Positions 6,661 to 13,031 of a stretch of 14,429 bases of DNA are shown piece by piece. The stretch comes from Pseudomonadota bacterium. Its GTDB lineage: Bacteria; Pseudomonadota; Alphaproteobacteria; Rhizobiales; Rhizobiaceae. Below the pieces are notes generated by a model. It was not told the origin of the DNA and did not search any database. It saw nothing but the letters and a program-made list of their open reading frames with translations. Each line of letters opens with the position of its first letter. Positions within the stretch are counted from its first letter, which is position 1. The stretch spans positions 1 through 14,429 of the forward strand of contig JAEYRU010000220.1 of assembly GCA_023435335.1 (NCBI GenBank), written 5' to 3'. A program made the position numbers and the translations under genes.

Positions 6661-6806
6661 TCGCGAAAGGCGCAGCTCAATGGCCAGACGGCTGAAATGC
6701 CGGGCGTGGCGAGGGTAGAGCGCGCATGCCACAGAAATGTTCGGATCGGTCGGATGCGCCAGGACGGACGAATCGCCACCCCGCCCTGTGCGGAGATGCC
6801 AGCCGT

Positions 6807-8345
6807 TCAGCCCTTGGCTGTGACTTTCATGAAGGCCGGGACGTCGTCGCCAAAGCCGCGTGGCGCGGGATCTTCCCGGTCGCGATCACGGCCGCGGACC
6901 CGATCCGGCTTCGGCCTTTCATGCCTGGGCTGCTCGGCCGGGCTCTCCTTGCGATCCTGGTTGTCTGCCTTGATCGCGGCCTTGCGCGCGCGCTTGGGTT
7001 CGGACTTCTCCTCCACCGCCGGCGTGGCTTCCGCAGCGGTTGGTTGCGGTTCCTCCTCGCGGCGGGGTCGGCGCTCCGCGCGCTTCGGCTTTCCCTCGCC
7101 GCCGCGCCCGCCACTGCGCTCGCGCGTGCCGGTGCTCCCGCGCCGCGGCCGCTCCTCGGAAGCGCTTTCCTCGGGCAGCGAGGAGAGGTCGCCGTCCAGC
7201 CACTCGATGCTCTGGCCGATCAGCTTCTCGATCGCGTCGAGATACTTGCGGTCGGTGCGGGTGACGAGCGTGAACGACTTGCCGGAGCGTCCGGCGCGGC
7301 CGGTGCGGCCGATGCGGTGGACATAGTCCTCGGCGTGGATCGGTACGTCGAAATTGAAGATGTGGCTCACATCCGGAATGTCGAGGCCGCGTGCGGCGAC
7401 GTCGGAGGCGACGAGCAGCTTGATCTTCCCGTTGCGGAAATTCTCCAGCATGGTCATGCGCGCGCGCTGGTCCATGTCGCCATGCAGCGCGCCGACGCTG
7501 AATTCGTGCTTCAGCAGCGAGCGGAACAGTTCCGACACGTCGACCTTGCGGTTGCAGAAGATGATCGCGTTCTTGAGGCCCTCATCCTCGGCGCGGATCA
7601 GCCGGCGCAGCGTGTCGCGCTTGTCCCAGCCCTTGGAGCCGGTCTTTACGAGGCGCTGGGTGATATTGACGCCGGTCGATGCGGCCCGCGAAACCTCCAC
7701 GCGCACCGGAGCCTGCAGGAACTGCTCGGTCAGCTTGGTGATCTCGGGCGGCATGGTCGCAGAGAAGAAGAGGGTCTGCCGGCTGAACGGGATGAGCTTG
7801 CAGATGCGCTCGATGTCGGGAATGAACCCCATGTCGAGCATTCGGTCCGCCTCGTCGATGACGAGGATCTCGACGCCGGTGAGCAGCAGCTTGCCGCGCT
7901 CGAAATGATCGAGCAGGCGGCCGGGCGTAGCGATAAGCACGTCCGCTCCGCGTTCCAGCTTGCGGTCCTGCTCGTCGAAGGAGATGCCGCCGATCAGCAG
8001 GGCGATGTTGAGACGGTGGTTCTTGCCGTATTTGACGAAGTTCTCTTCGACCTGGGCGGCAAGCTCGCGCGTCGGCTCCACGATCAGCGTCCGCGGCATG
8101 CGGGCGCGGGCGCGTCCCTTTTCCAGCCGCGTCAGCATCGGCAGCACGAAGGAGGCTGTCTTGCCGGTGCCGGTCTGGGCGATGCCCAGGATGTCCTTGC
8201 CGGCGACGGCATGCGGAATGGCGCCAGCCTGGATGGGTGTCGGCGTGGTGTATCCCGCGTCGACGACGGCCGAGACGACCTTCGAGGAAAGCCCCAAATC
8301 TGCAAACGTCACCGCGACTTCCGCGGTAGTATCTTCTGCTGTCAC
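6807..8345 (-). CDS. DEAD-box ATP-dependent RNA helicase with charged C-terminal tail
   Basis: Cytoplasmic ATP-dependent RNA helicase (RhlE/DeaD-like), involved in remodelling RNA during decay, ribosome assembly or cold growth in relatives. The 512-residue protein shows the Q motif GYTTPTPIQ (31-39), motif I AQTGTGKT (56-63), PTRELA (91-96), TPGR (140-143), DEAD (164-167), SAT (195-197), IIFCNRK (261-267), ASDVAARGLDIP (313-324) and HRIGRTGRAGRSG (343-355). From about residue 390 a low-complexity tail rich in Arg, Glu, Lys and Pro ends GFGDDVPAFMKVTAKG, a pattern seen in rhizobial helicases. The start is uncertain. The frame is open upstream to 8579, which would overlap nadK; GTG at 8345 gives the expected N-terminus (AEVAVTFADLGL), but no clear ribosome site precedes it, and a second GTG lies at 8312. 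The 181 bases between this gene and nadK hold no other gene I can support. Confidence 0.93.
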   Translation of the reverse strand: MTAEDTTAEVAVTFADLGLSSKVVSAVVDAGYTTPTPIQAGAIPHAVAGKDILGIAQTGTGKTASFVLPMLTRLEKGRARARMPRTLIVEPTRELAAQVEENFVKYGKNHRLNIALLIGGISFDEQDRKLERGADVLIATPGRLLDHFERGKLLLTGVEILVIDEADRMLDMGFIPDIERICKLIPFSRQTLFFSATMPPEITKLTEQFLQAPVRVEVSRAASTGVNITQRLVKTGSKGWDKRDTLRRLIRAEDEGLKNAIIFCNRKVDVSELFRSLLKHEFSVGALHGDMDQRARMTMLENFRNGKIKLLVASDVAARGLDIPDVSHIFNFDVPIHAEDYVHRIGRTGRAGRSGKSFTLVTRTDRKYLDAIEKLIGQSIEWLDGDLSSLPEESASEERPRRGSTGTRERSGGRGGEGKPKRAERRPRREEEPQPTAAEATPAVEEKSEPKRARKAAIKADNQDRKESPAEQPRHERPKPDRVRGRDRDREDPAPRGFGDDVPAFMKVTAKG

Positions 8346-8526
8346 GTGATCGGCTGTCTTTTTGCTAGTTCCGGCGCGAAGCTCGTGGCCGCGCCGCCGC
8401 CTGATGTGGTGCACTGCACCATGAGCCCGAGACGACGCCGTACGGCCAGAATGACGCAATGTCAACAAAACAAGCCATTTTGCGGCTCTCGGCGCCAGAT
8501 TCAGGTTAACATGCGCCCGCAACGCA

Positions 8527-9303
8527 TCAATAGCGGAACTGTTCCGCCAGGATGCGTTCGTTCCATGAATGACTCGCATCGAAAAGGATCGTCACCGTGC
8601 GCGTCTGCGATTCGTGGATGTCGACGGAGACCACGGAGCGGACCTCGACGTGGTCGGCTACCGCGTTCACCGGGCGTTTCCCAGGCTCGAGTATGTCGAA
8701 CCGCACGTGTGACTTGTTGGAAAGCAGCGCGCCGCGCCAGCGGCGCGGGCGGAACGGGCTCACAGGGGTCAGCGCCAGCAGCGGTGCGTCGAGCGGCAGT
8801 ATCGGTCCGTGGGCCGACAAGTTGTAGGCGGTCGAGCCGGCGGGCGTCGCCACCATGACGCCGTCGCAGATCAGTTCTCCAAGACGGGTGTTTCCGTCGA
8901 TCGTGATGCGCAGCTTTGCCGCCTGGGCCGACTGCCGGAACAGCGCCACCTCGTTTATGGCGATAGCGGAGACCTTGCCGCCGTCCTGCGTGACGGCGTC
9001 CATTTCCAGCGGCCGGATCGTGTCGGCGATGGCGGCGGCAATGCGCTCGGGCAGCCGCTCCTCGCTGTAATCGTTCATCAGGAAGCCGACCGTGCCGCGG
9101 TTCATGCCGTAGATGCGCCGGCCCGTGCCGATATTCTCGCGCAGCGTCTGCAGCATGAAGCCGTCGCCGCCCAGCGCCACGATGACCTCGGCCTCCTCGA
9201 TGCGGGATTGGCCGTAGAGCGCCGAAAGGTGCCGGGCGGCGGCCTGCGCGTCCTCTCCCTCGGCGGCGACGAAACTGATGAACTTCGGAAGCGGCCGGTT
9301 CAT
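8527..9303 (-). CDS. nadK: NAD kinase
   Basis: Phosphorylates NAD at the 2' hydroxyl with ATP to make NADP, the only route to NADP in most bacteria; cytoplasmic. At 258 residues it has the usual length for alphaproteobacterial NadK. The diagnostic GGDG motif (LGGDGFML, 44-51), NRGTVGFLMN (68-77), the INEVALFR segment (116-123) and TPAGSTAYNLSAHGP (153-167) are all present and in order. The ATG at 9303 begins MNRPLPKFISFVAAEG; other ORFs that span this region are in different frames. It points away from tRNA-Thr, and the promoter candidate for that tRNA lies just upstream of the nadK start. The helicase follows in the same direction 181 bases downstream, so they may or may not share a transcript. 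Confidence 0.96.
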   Translation of the reverse strand: MNRPLPKFISFVAAEGEDAQAAARHLSALYGQSRIEEAEVIVALGGDGFMLQTLRENIGTGRRIYGMNRGTVGFLMNDYSEERLPERIAAAIADTIRPLEMDAVTQDGGKVSAIAINEVALFRQSAQAAKLRITIDGNTRLGELICDGVMVATPAGSTAYNLSAHGPILPLDAPLLALTPVSPFRPRRWRGALLSNKSHVRFDILEPGKRPVNAVADHVEVRSVVSVDIHESQTRTVTILFDASHSWNERILAEQFRY

Positions 9304-9321
9304 GTCCCGCCCTGGCGCTGG

Positions 9322-9352
9322 TTGACTGGAAATAGCCGGACTCCGCTATCAT
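9322..9352 (+). promoter_or_regulatory. Possible promoter for tRNA-Thr
   Basis: TTGACT (9322-9327, five of six) and TATCAT (9347-9352, five of six) lie 19 bases apart, a longer spacing than ideal. The tRNA begins 90 bases after the -10. The site sits immediately upstream of the divergent nadK start codon. Confidence 0.4.
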
Positions 9353-9442
9353 ATGCGGCCCGGCATGCCAAACTGCGCGGCATGCCGCGCCGCCGCAAAC
9401 GGCATTTTACAGCGGTGCCAAATATGGTAACGCCAGCGCCGT

Positions 9443-9518
9443 GCCCTTGTAGCTCAGTTGGTAGAGCAGCGGTTTTGTAAACCGAAGGTCGCGGGTTCAA
9501 ATCCTGCCGGGGGCACCA
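9443..9518 (+). tRNA. tRNA-Thr, anticodon TGT
   Basis: A full 76-base cloverleaf with genome-encoded CCA. Acceptor GCCCTTG pairs with CGGGGGC (two T-G wobbles). The D arm is GCTC..GAGC, the anticodon loop TTTGTAA gives TGT at 34-36, and the T arm is GCGGG-TTCAAAT-CCTGC. The first anticodon-stem pair is G27-A43, a mismatch; the other four pair (CGGT with ACCG). It stands alone between divergent nadK and the amidohydrolase gene, not in the tRNA cluster near tuf. Confidence 0.95.
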
Positions 9519-9624
9519 GCTTGCTTTTCGCCCCGATCCTGACCGATGATACTGGCCAGCCCTCCTGGGCCCGCTCTTCCCACGTGACCAACTCCCCGAA
9601 CCATCCAGAAAGGGCAACCGGCCC

Positions 9625-11037
9625 GTGACCAATGCACCGGAAATCTGGCGCCTCGTTGACGAGAACGCACCCGACCTCATTGCACTCAGCGACCGTGTCT
9701 GGGCGATGCCCGAGACCTGCTACAAAGAGTTTCGCTCGACCGCCGAGCACACGCAGGAACTGCACAGGCAGGGCTTTCGCGTGACCGAGAACGTCGCGGG
9801 GATCCCCACCGCCGTTATCGGCGAGGCGGGTGAGGGCGGTCCGGTGATCGCCTTTCTCGGCGAGTATGACGCGCTGCCCGACCTCAGCCAGGAGGCCGGC
9901 GTTGCCGAGCAGCGCCCGACCGAGGCCGGCGGCAACGGGCACGGCTGCGGCCACAATCTGCTGGGCTCAGCGGCGATGCTGGCGGCGGTCGCCGTGCGAG
10001 ACTGGCTGAAGGCGAAGGGGCTGCCTGGACGGGTGCGCTATTATGGCTGCCCGGCGGAGGAGGGCGGCGCAGCCAAGACATTCATGGTGCGGGCCGGCGC
10101 TTTCGACGATGTCGATATCGCAATCACCTGGCACCCGCATTCCATCTGCGACGTCGCCCGCGCTGACTCGCTCGCCAACGCCCGCATCGACTTCACCTTC
10201 CGCGGGAAGGCGTCGCACGCCTCGGCCTCGCCGCATCTGGGGCGCAGCGCGCTCGATGCCGTCGAACTGATGAATGTCGGCGTCAACTACCTGCGCGAAC
10301 ACATCCCGACCGATGCGCGCGTGCACTACGCGCTGATCGATGCCGGCGGCATCGCGCCGAACGTGGTCCAGGCCAATGCGACCGTTCGCTATCTCATCCG
10401 CTCGCCCGACCTGCCGGGCCTCTTTCCCCTGATCGAGCGGGTGAAGAAGGTGGCGCAGGGCGCCGCGATGATGACCGAAACCACGATGACCGAGGAAACG
10501 CTGAGCGCCGTTTCCAACCTCATGCCCAACACGCCGCTCGAGGCGGCGATGCGCCGCCACCTCGAGGTGCTCGGTCCCCCGGCCTTCGATGCCGACGACA
10601 GGGCCTTCGCCGCCGAGATCCGCAAGACCTTCGGCGAAGAGGAGGTTCGGCATGCGCTGTGGCAGTTCGGGCTGGCCGACGGCATGGAGACGCCGCTTTG
10701 CGACAACCTGGTTCCGCTCGACTCCGTGCGCCAGGGCGTGGGCGGTTCGACCGATGTCGGCGACGTGAGTTGGGTCGTGCCGACGGTGCAGATGTGGGGC
10801 GCTAACTATGCGATCGGCACGCCGTTCCACTCCTGGCAGATGGTGGCGCAGGGCAAGAGCCCGGCGGCGCACAAGGGCATGGTGCATGTCGCCAAGGTGA
10901 TGGCCGCCGTCGGGCAGCAGGCGCTGAGCGACCCGGTGCTGATCGAGGAAGCCAGAAGGGACCTCCAACTGCGAACAGCGAAGACCCCCTATATGTGCCC
11001 GCTGCCAGCGGAGACTACGCCGCCGCTGGAGATGTAG
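9625..11037 (+). CDS. M20-family metallo-amidohydrolase, AbgB-type
   Basis: Zinc-type hydrolase that cleaves an amide bond of an N-acyl amino acid; the closest pattern I know is AbgB, a subunit of p-aminobenzoyl-glutamate hydrolase. At 470 residues it is near the AbgB length (about 480). Metal-site motifs are GEYDALP (79-85), NGHGCGHNLLG (104-114; H106 and H110), PAEEGGAAK (143-151; E145, E146), WHPHS (169-173; H170) and a late PFHSWQ. The dimerisation-domain segment GKASHASASPHLGRSALDA (194-212) is typical. No signal peptide is seen, so it is probably cytoplasmic. The start is GTG at 9625 with AGAAAGGG about 10 bases upstream. No AbgA partner or AbgT transporter is in the window, so the true substrate is open. 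It follows tRNA-Thr by 106 bases. Confidence 0.9.
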   Translation: MTNAPEIWRLVDENAPDLIALSDRVWAMPETCYKEFRSTAEHTQELHRQGFRVTENVAGIPTAVIGEAGEGGPVIAFLGEYDALPDLSQEAGVAEQRPTEAGGNGHGCGHNLLGSAAMLAAVAVRDWLKAKGLPGRVRYYGCPAEEGGAAKTFMVRAGAFDDVDIAITWHPHSICDVARADSLANARIDFTFRGKASHASASPHLGRSALDAVELMNVGVNYLREHIPTDARVHYALIDAGGIAPNVVQANATVRYLIRSPDLPGLFPLIERVKKVAQGAAMMTETTMTEETLSAVSNLMPNTPLEAAMRRHLEVLGPPAFDADDRAFAAEIRKTFGEEEVRHALWQFGLADGMETPLCDNLVPLDSVRQGVGGSTDVGDVSWVVPTVQMWGANYAIGTPFHSWQMVAQGKSPAAHKGMVHVAKVMAAVGQQALSDPVLIEEARRDLQLRTAKTPYMCPLPAETTPPLEM

Positions 11038-11127
11038 CGCGCCGGGCCCGACAGACCGGCGGAGTTCGCAAATCCGCAGGCTTCTTCCTACATGCTTGTC
11101 GGGAAGTCCGGACGGCGTGAGGCGAGG

Positions 11128-11295
11128 ATGATTCGAGTGCTGCTTCTTTTTCTGGTCGTGGCGCTTTGCGCCTACGTGCTCCTTCAGGTCGTCAACTCCG
11201 TGAAGGCAAGGCGCATCGACTGGACCGGTCTTACCTTCATCGCGGGTTTCGTCGTGCTGGCCTTCTGGCTGCGTCACGCCACCGGCATGGGATGA
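11128..11295 (+). CDS. Small hypothetical membrane protein (55 aa)
   Basis: I do not recognise this protein. The 55 residues hold two hydrophobic segments: MIRVLLLFLVVALCAYVLLQVV at the N-terminus (1-22, written as two parts MIRVLLLFLV and VALCAYVLLQVV) and LTFIAGFVVLAFWL (about 35-48). They are separated by a short basic loop NSVKARRIDW. The ATG at 11128 is preferred over an in-frame ATG at 11092 because the hydrophobic segment starts at once and GAGGCGAGG lies just before it; the upstream ATG has no ribosome site. The gene ends 3 bases before the stop of the leftward 82-residue gene, so the two converge. It may be read through from the amidohydrolase gene 90 bases upstream. Confidence 0.6.
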   Translation: MIRVLLLFLVVALCAYVLLQVVNSVKARRIDWTGLTFIAGFVVLAFWLRHATGMG

Positions 11296-11298
11296 GCG

Positions 11299-11547
11299 TC
11301 AGTCCAGTGCGTCGCGGGCGCGTTTCACCAGCCCGCCTACGAGGCTGACCAAGAAGAAGGCGGCGAAACTGAAGACCGCCGCGACCGCCAGATTCACCGC
11401 CGGGTCGAGCTTGCAGTTTTCGGCTATGCCGGCCTTGCAGGCCGGGTCCAGGTAGATGACCGCGAGCATGACCGAATACGTCGCCGCCGGCCCGAAGATG
11501 AGCCCCAGCAACCCCCACCGGAACGCCCGCGCCACGATTTCGCTCAT
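11299..11547 (-). CDS. Hypothetical two-helix membrane protein (82 aa)
   Basis: Unrecognised small membrane protein. Predicted helices lie at about 10-33 (WGLLGLIFGPAATYSVM then LAVIYL) and 52-74 (NLAVAAVFSFAAFF then LVSLVGGLV). The loop between them contains two cysteines twelve apart region-wise (DPACKAGIAENCKLD), which could form a disulfide if the loop is periplasmic. The tail is basic (VKRARDALD), consistent with both ends inside the cell. ATG at 11547 is the only good start; the ribosome site is weak. It faces the 55-residue gene stop to stop, with rlmB 72 bases upstream in the same direction, so it may be the last gene of an rlmB transcript. Confidence 0.65.
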   Translation of the reverse strand: MSEIVARAFRWGLLGLIFGPAATYSVMLAVIYLDPACKAGIAENCKLDPAVNLAVAAVFSFAAFFLVSLVGGLVKRARDALD

Positions 11548-11619
11548 CGAGTTTCGTTTCCCGGATTGCAGTGCGCAATTCTAGCGGACGAAAGGGGCTG
11601 CGCCAATGACGCCCGCCCG

Positions 11620-12477
11620 TCAGGTGCGCCCCAGGAATTTCCGCGCCGCGTAAAGCGCCACGGCGGTTGCATTGGAGACATTGAGCGAGCGGATGGCGCC
11701 GGGCATGTCGAGCCGCGCCAGCGCCGACACCGTTTCCCGCGTCTTCTGCCGCAGACCCTTGCCTTCGGCGCCGAGCACCAGTGCGATGCGTTCACCCGAA
11801 AAGCTCTTCTCCAGCTCGGCCGGGCCGTCCGAATCGAGGCCGATCGTCTGGAAGCCGAGCGCGTGCAACTCGTTCAGCGCATCCGCGAGGTTCCGCACCT
11901 CGATGTGGTCGATATGCTCCAGCGCGCCCGATGCCGCCTTGGCCAGCACTCCGCTTTCGGCGGGACTGTGGCGGCTCGTTGTGATCAGCGCGCCGGCCCC
12001 GAAGGCGACGGCCGAGCGCAGGATCGCTCCGACATTGTGCGGATCGGTGACCTGGTCGAGCATCAGCACGAGCGGAGCGTCCTCCAGGGCGGAGAGTTTT
12101 CGCGTTGCGAGCGGCATGGCTTCTATGAGCACACCCTGATGAACGGCGTCGGGGCCCACCAGCCTGTCGATGGCGCGGGGTTCGACCATCTCGACCGGGA
12201 AGGGGAGACGGGGTGCCTCGCCCAGGCCGAGCCGCTGCAGCGCGTTGCGCGTCGCGAGCATGCGATCGATTTTGCGGCGCGGATTGTCGATGGCGGCGCG
12301 CACAGTGTGCAGGCCGTAGAGGCGCACCAGGCCGTCCGGCACCGGCTCGGCTGTCGCGGCCGCCGGGCGTTGGCGGGGCGATGCGGCGGGCGCCCCGCCT
12401 GCCTTCACGTCGCGATGCGCGCGACGCAGCCGCGCATAGTGGCTGTCCTTCGGGGTCTTGGTCTTTTCGCTGCTCAT
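11620..12477 (-). CDS. rlmB: 23S rRNA (guanosine-2'-O)-methyltransferase RlmB (TrmH/SpoU family)
   Basis: SPOUT-fold methyltransferase; RlmB methylates the 2'-O of a guanosine in the peptidyl-transferase region of 23S rRNA (G2251 in E. coli). The 285-residue protein has a basic, low-complexity N-terminal extension (1-48), a substrate-binding domain opening with LYGLHTVRAAI (53-63), then the three SpoU motifs: DQVTDPHNVGAILRSA (141-156), LVLGAEGKGLR (233-243) and IRSLNVSNATAVALY (262-276). The start at 12477 lacks a clear ribosome site, but the family alignment needs at least residues 50 onward and no better start is visible. An 8-bp inverted repeat lies 21 bases upstream. The position next to tRNA-Tyr, tRNA-Gly and tuf is a known rhizobial arrangement and supports RlmB over other TrmH paralogues. 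Confidence 0.92.
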   Translation of the reverse strand: MSSEKTKTPKDSHYARLRRAHRDVKAGGAPAASPRQRPAAATAEPVPDGLVRLYGLHTVRAAIDNPRRKIDRMLATRNALQRLGLGEAPRLPFPVEMVEPRAIDRLVGPDAVHQGVLIEAMPLATRKLSALEDAPLVLMLDQVTDPHNVGAILRSAVAFGAGALITTSRHSPAESGVLAKAASGALEHIDHIEVRNLADALNELHALGFQTIGLDSDGPAELEKSFSGERIALVLGAEGKGLRQKTRETVSALARLDMPGAIRSLNVSNATAVALYAARKFLGRT

Positions 12478-12497
12478 GCCCGGTGCCTATATCGTGC

Positions 12498-12522
12498 CGC
12501 GACTGCAATGGATACAGTCGCG
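12498..12522. repeat. 8-bp perfect inverted repeat upstream of rlmB
   Basis: CGCGACTG (12498-12505) and CAGTCGCG (12515-12522) enclose a 9-base spacer, CAATGGATA. It is 21 bases upstream of the rlmB start, in the gap shared with the divergent tRNA promoter. It could be a dyad operator or a hairpin in the rlmB leader; no known regulator motif matched. Confidence 0.5.
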
Positions 12523-12565
12523 TCCGGGAGCGGCGATCAAAACCGACAATTGCCGGGCGGCGCGG

Positions 12566-12594
12566 TTGACAGGTTTCGGCCCAGTCGCCATAAG
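12566..12594 (+). promoter_or_regulatory. Sigma70-type promoter of the tRNA-Tyr/tRNA-Gly unit
   Basis: A perfect TTGACA -35 (12566-12571) is followed after exactly 17 bases by CATAAG (12589-12594, four of six matches to TATAAT). The predicted start is near 12601, about 67 bases before tRNA-Tyr. This is the best promoter match in the window and fits a strongly expressed stable-RNA operon. Confidence 0.65.
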
Positions 12595-12667
12595 GCGCCT
12601 CGCGGTTCGGGCCTTGCCCGGGCGCCGCGATGCGCAAGCAGCCTCGTTGCATGGCTCCGACGACAGT

Positions 12668-12752
12668 GGAGGGGTGCCCGAGTGGTTAAAGGGGACGGAC
12701 TGTAAATCCGTTGGCTTAGCCTACGTTGGTTCGAATCCAACCCCCTCCACCA
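12668..12752 (+). tRNA. tRNA-Tyr, anticodon GTA
   Basis: An 85-base class II tRNA with encoded CCA. Acceptor GGAGGGG pairs with CCCCTCC, anticodon stem ACGGA pairs with TCCGT, and loop CTGTAAA gives GTA. A long variable arm (around 12711-12724) and T arm GTTGG-TTCGAAT-CCAAC follow. It is the first gene of the tRNA pair upstream of tuf. Confidence 0.97.
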
Positions 12753-12779
12753 CTGTCGGTGCCGGTAGCCAGAAGCGAC

Positions 12780-12853
12780 GCGGGTATAGCTCAATGGTAG
12801 AGCAGCAGCCTTCCAAGCTGAATATGCGGGTTCGATTCCCGCTACCCGCTCCA
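12780..12853 (+). tRNA. tRNA-Gly, anticodon TCC
   Basis: A 74-base tRNA with encoded CCA. Acceptor GCGGGTA pairs with TACCCGC, the D arm is GCTC..GAGC, loop CTTCCAA gives TCC, and the T arm is GCGGG-TTCGATT-CCCGC. As in the tRNA-Thr above, the top of the anticodon stem is G27-A43. It begins 27 bases after tRNA-Tyr, so the two are one transcript. Confidence 0.97.
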
Positions 12854-12983
12854 GGCGCTCCACCTACTCCGTCATTGCAATCCGTCGGGTCGCCAGGCTG
12901 CGACGGCTCTGCCGGTCCCACATATCTCGCCGTCTGAAATCGTGATGCCAAAATCGCCTCGCCCCTGTCAGCGACGGCGCTAA

Positions 12984-13004
12984 GTCGGCTTAGGGTTAGC
13001 CGAC
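12984..13004. repeat. 7-bp perfect inverted repeat between tRNA-Gly and the membrane-protein gene
   Basis: GTCGGCT (12984-12990), a 7-base spacer and AGCCGAC (12998-13004). An overlapping alternative stem, CTAAG (12980-12984) with CTTAG (12989-12993), cannot form at the same time. No T-run follows, so a classical terminator is unlikely. It is 27 bases before the membrane-protein start and could be an operator or leader hairpin. Confidence 0.5.
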
Positions 13005-13031
13005 GAACGCGGGGGCGGACAGGAGATCCGC

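Larger units (their letters stand above)
6204..6806. other. 603-base gene-free stretch rich in inverted repeats
   Basis: No frame here gives a convincing protein: possible ORFs on either strand are arginine/proline-rich, with the look of GC-rich non-coding DNA. The stretch holds many perfect palindromes: TGAACCT-16-AGGTTCA (6244-6273), ATGGCGCCAT (6301-6310), GGTGCGCACC (6328-6337), a 7-5-7 (6370-6388), a 9-4-9 (6430-6451), AGGC-6-GCCT (6456-6469), GCTCCC-5-GGGAGC (6490-6506), a 13-32-13 (6542-6599) and a 7-3-7 (6644-6660). Short words such as GCGAAGCG and GCGGAGCG recur (around 6486, 6506, 6614, 6650). The stretch separates the rightward oxidase from the leftward helicase, so both genes end into it. 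It could hold bidirectional termination signals, an intergenic repeat element or a structured RNA. I could not match it to RNase P RNA, tmRNA, SRP RNA or 6S RNA. Confidence 0.6.

Noticed and set aside
6271..6732. 153-residue open frame on the minus strand in the palindrome-rich gap
   Set aside because: Arginine- and proline-rich translation typical of chance frames in GC-rich DNA, crossing several perfect hairpins; no recognisable domain and no clear ribosome site.
6721..6740. GCCACAGAAA (6728-6737), reminiscent of a conserved segment of RNase P RNA
   Set aside because: None of the other RNase P RNA landmarks (the 5' GAGGAAAGTCC-type segment or the 3' partner) is found in the surrounding 600 bases.
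6726..8858. Long plus-strand frame of 710 residues opposite the helicase and nadK
   Set aside because: Antisense shadow of two strongly recognised genes, with no domain signal.
11041..11100. Weak hairpin GCGGA-9-TCCGC after the amidohydrolase as an intrinsic terminator
   Set aside because: Only a 5-bp stem and no continuous T-run; it does not pass as a terminator by eye.
9443..12853. G27-A43 mismatch in tRNA-Thr and tRNA-Gly as a sign of tRNA decay
   Set aside because: The rest of each cloverleaf is intact, and the same top-of-stem sequence in glycine tRNA is, as far as I recall, common in related bacteria.
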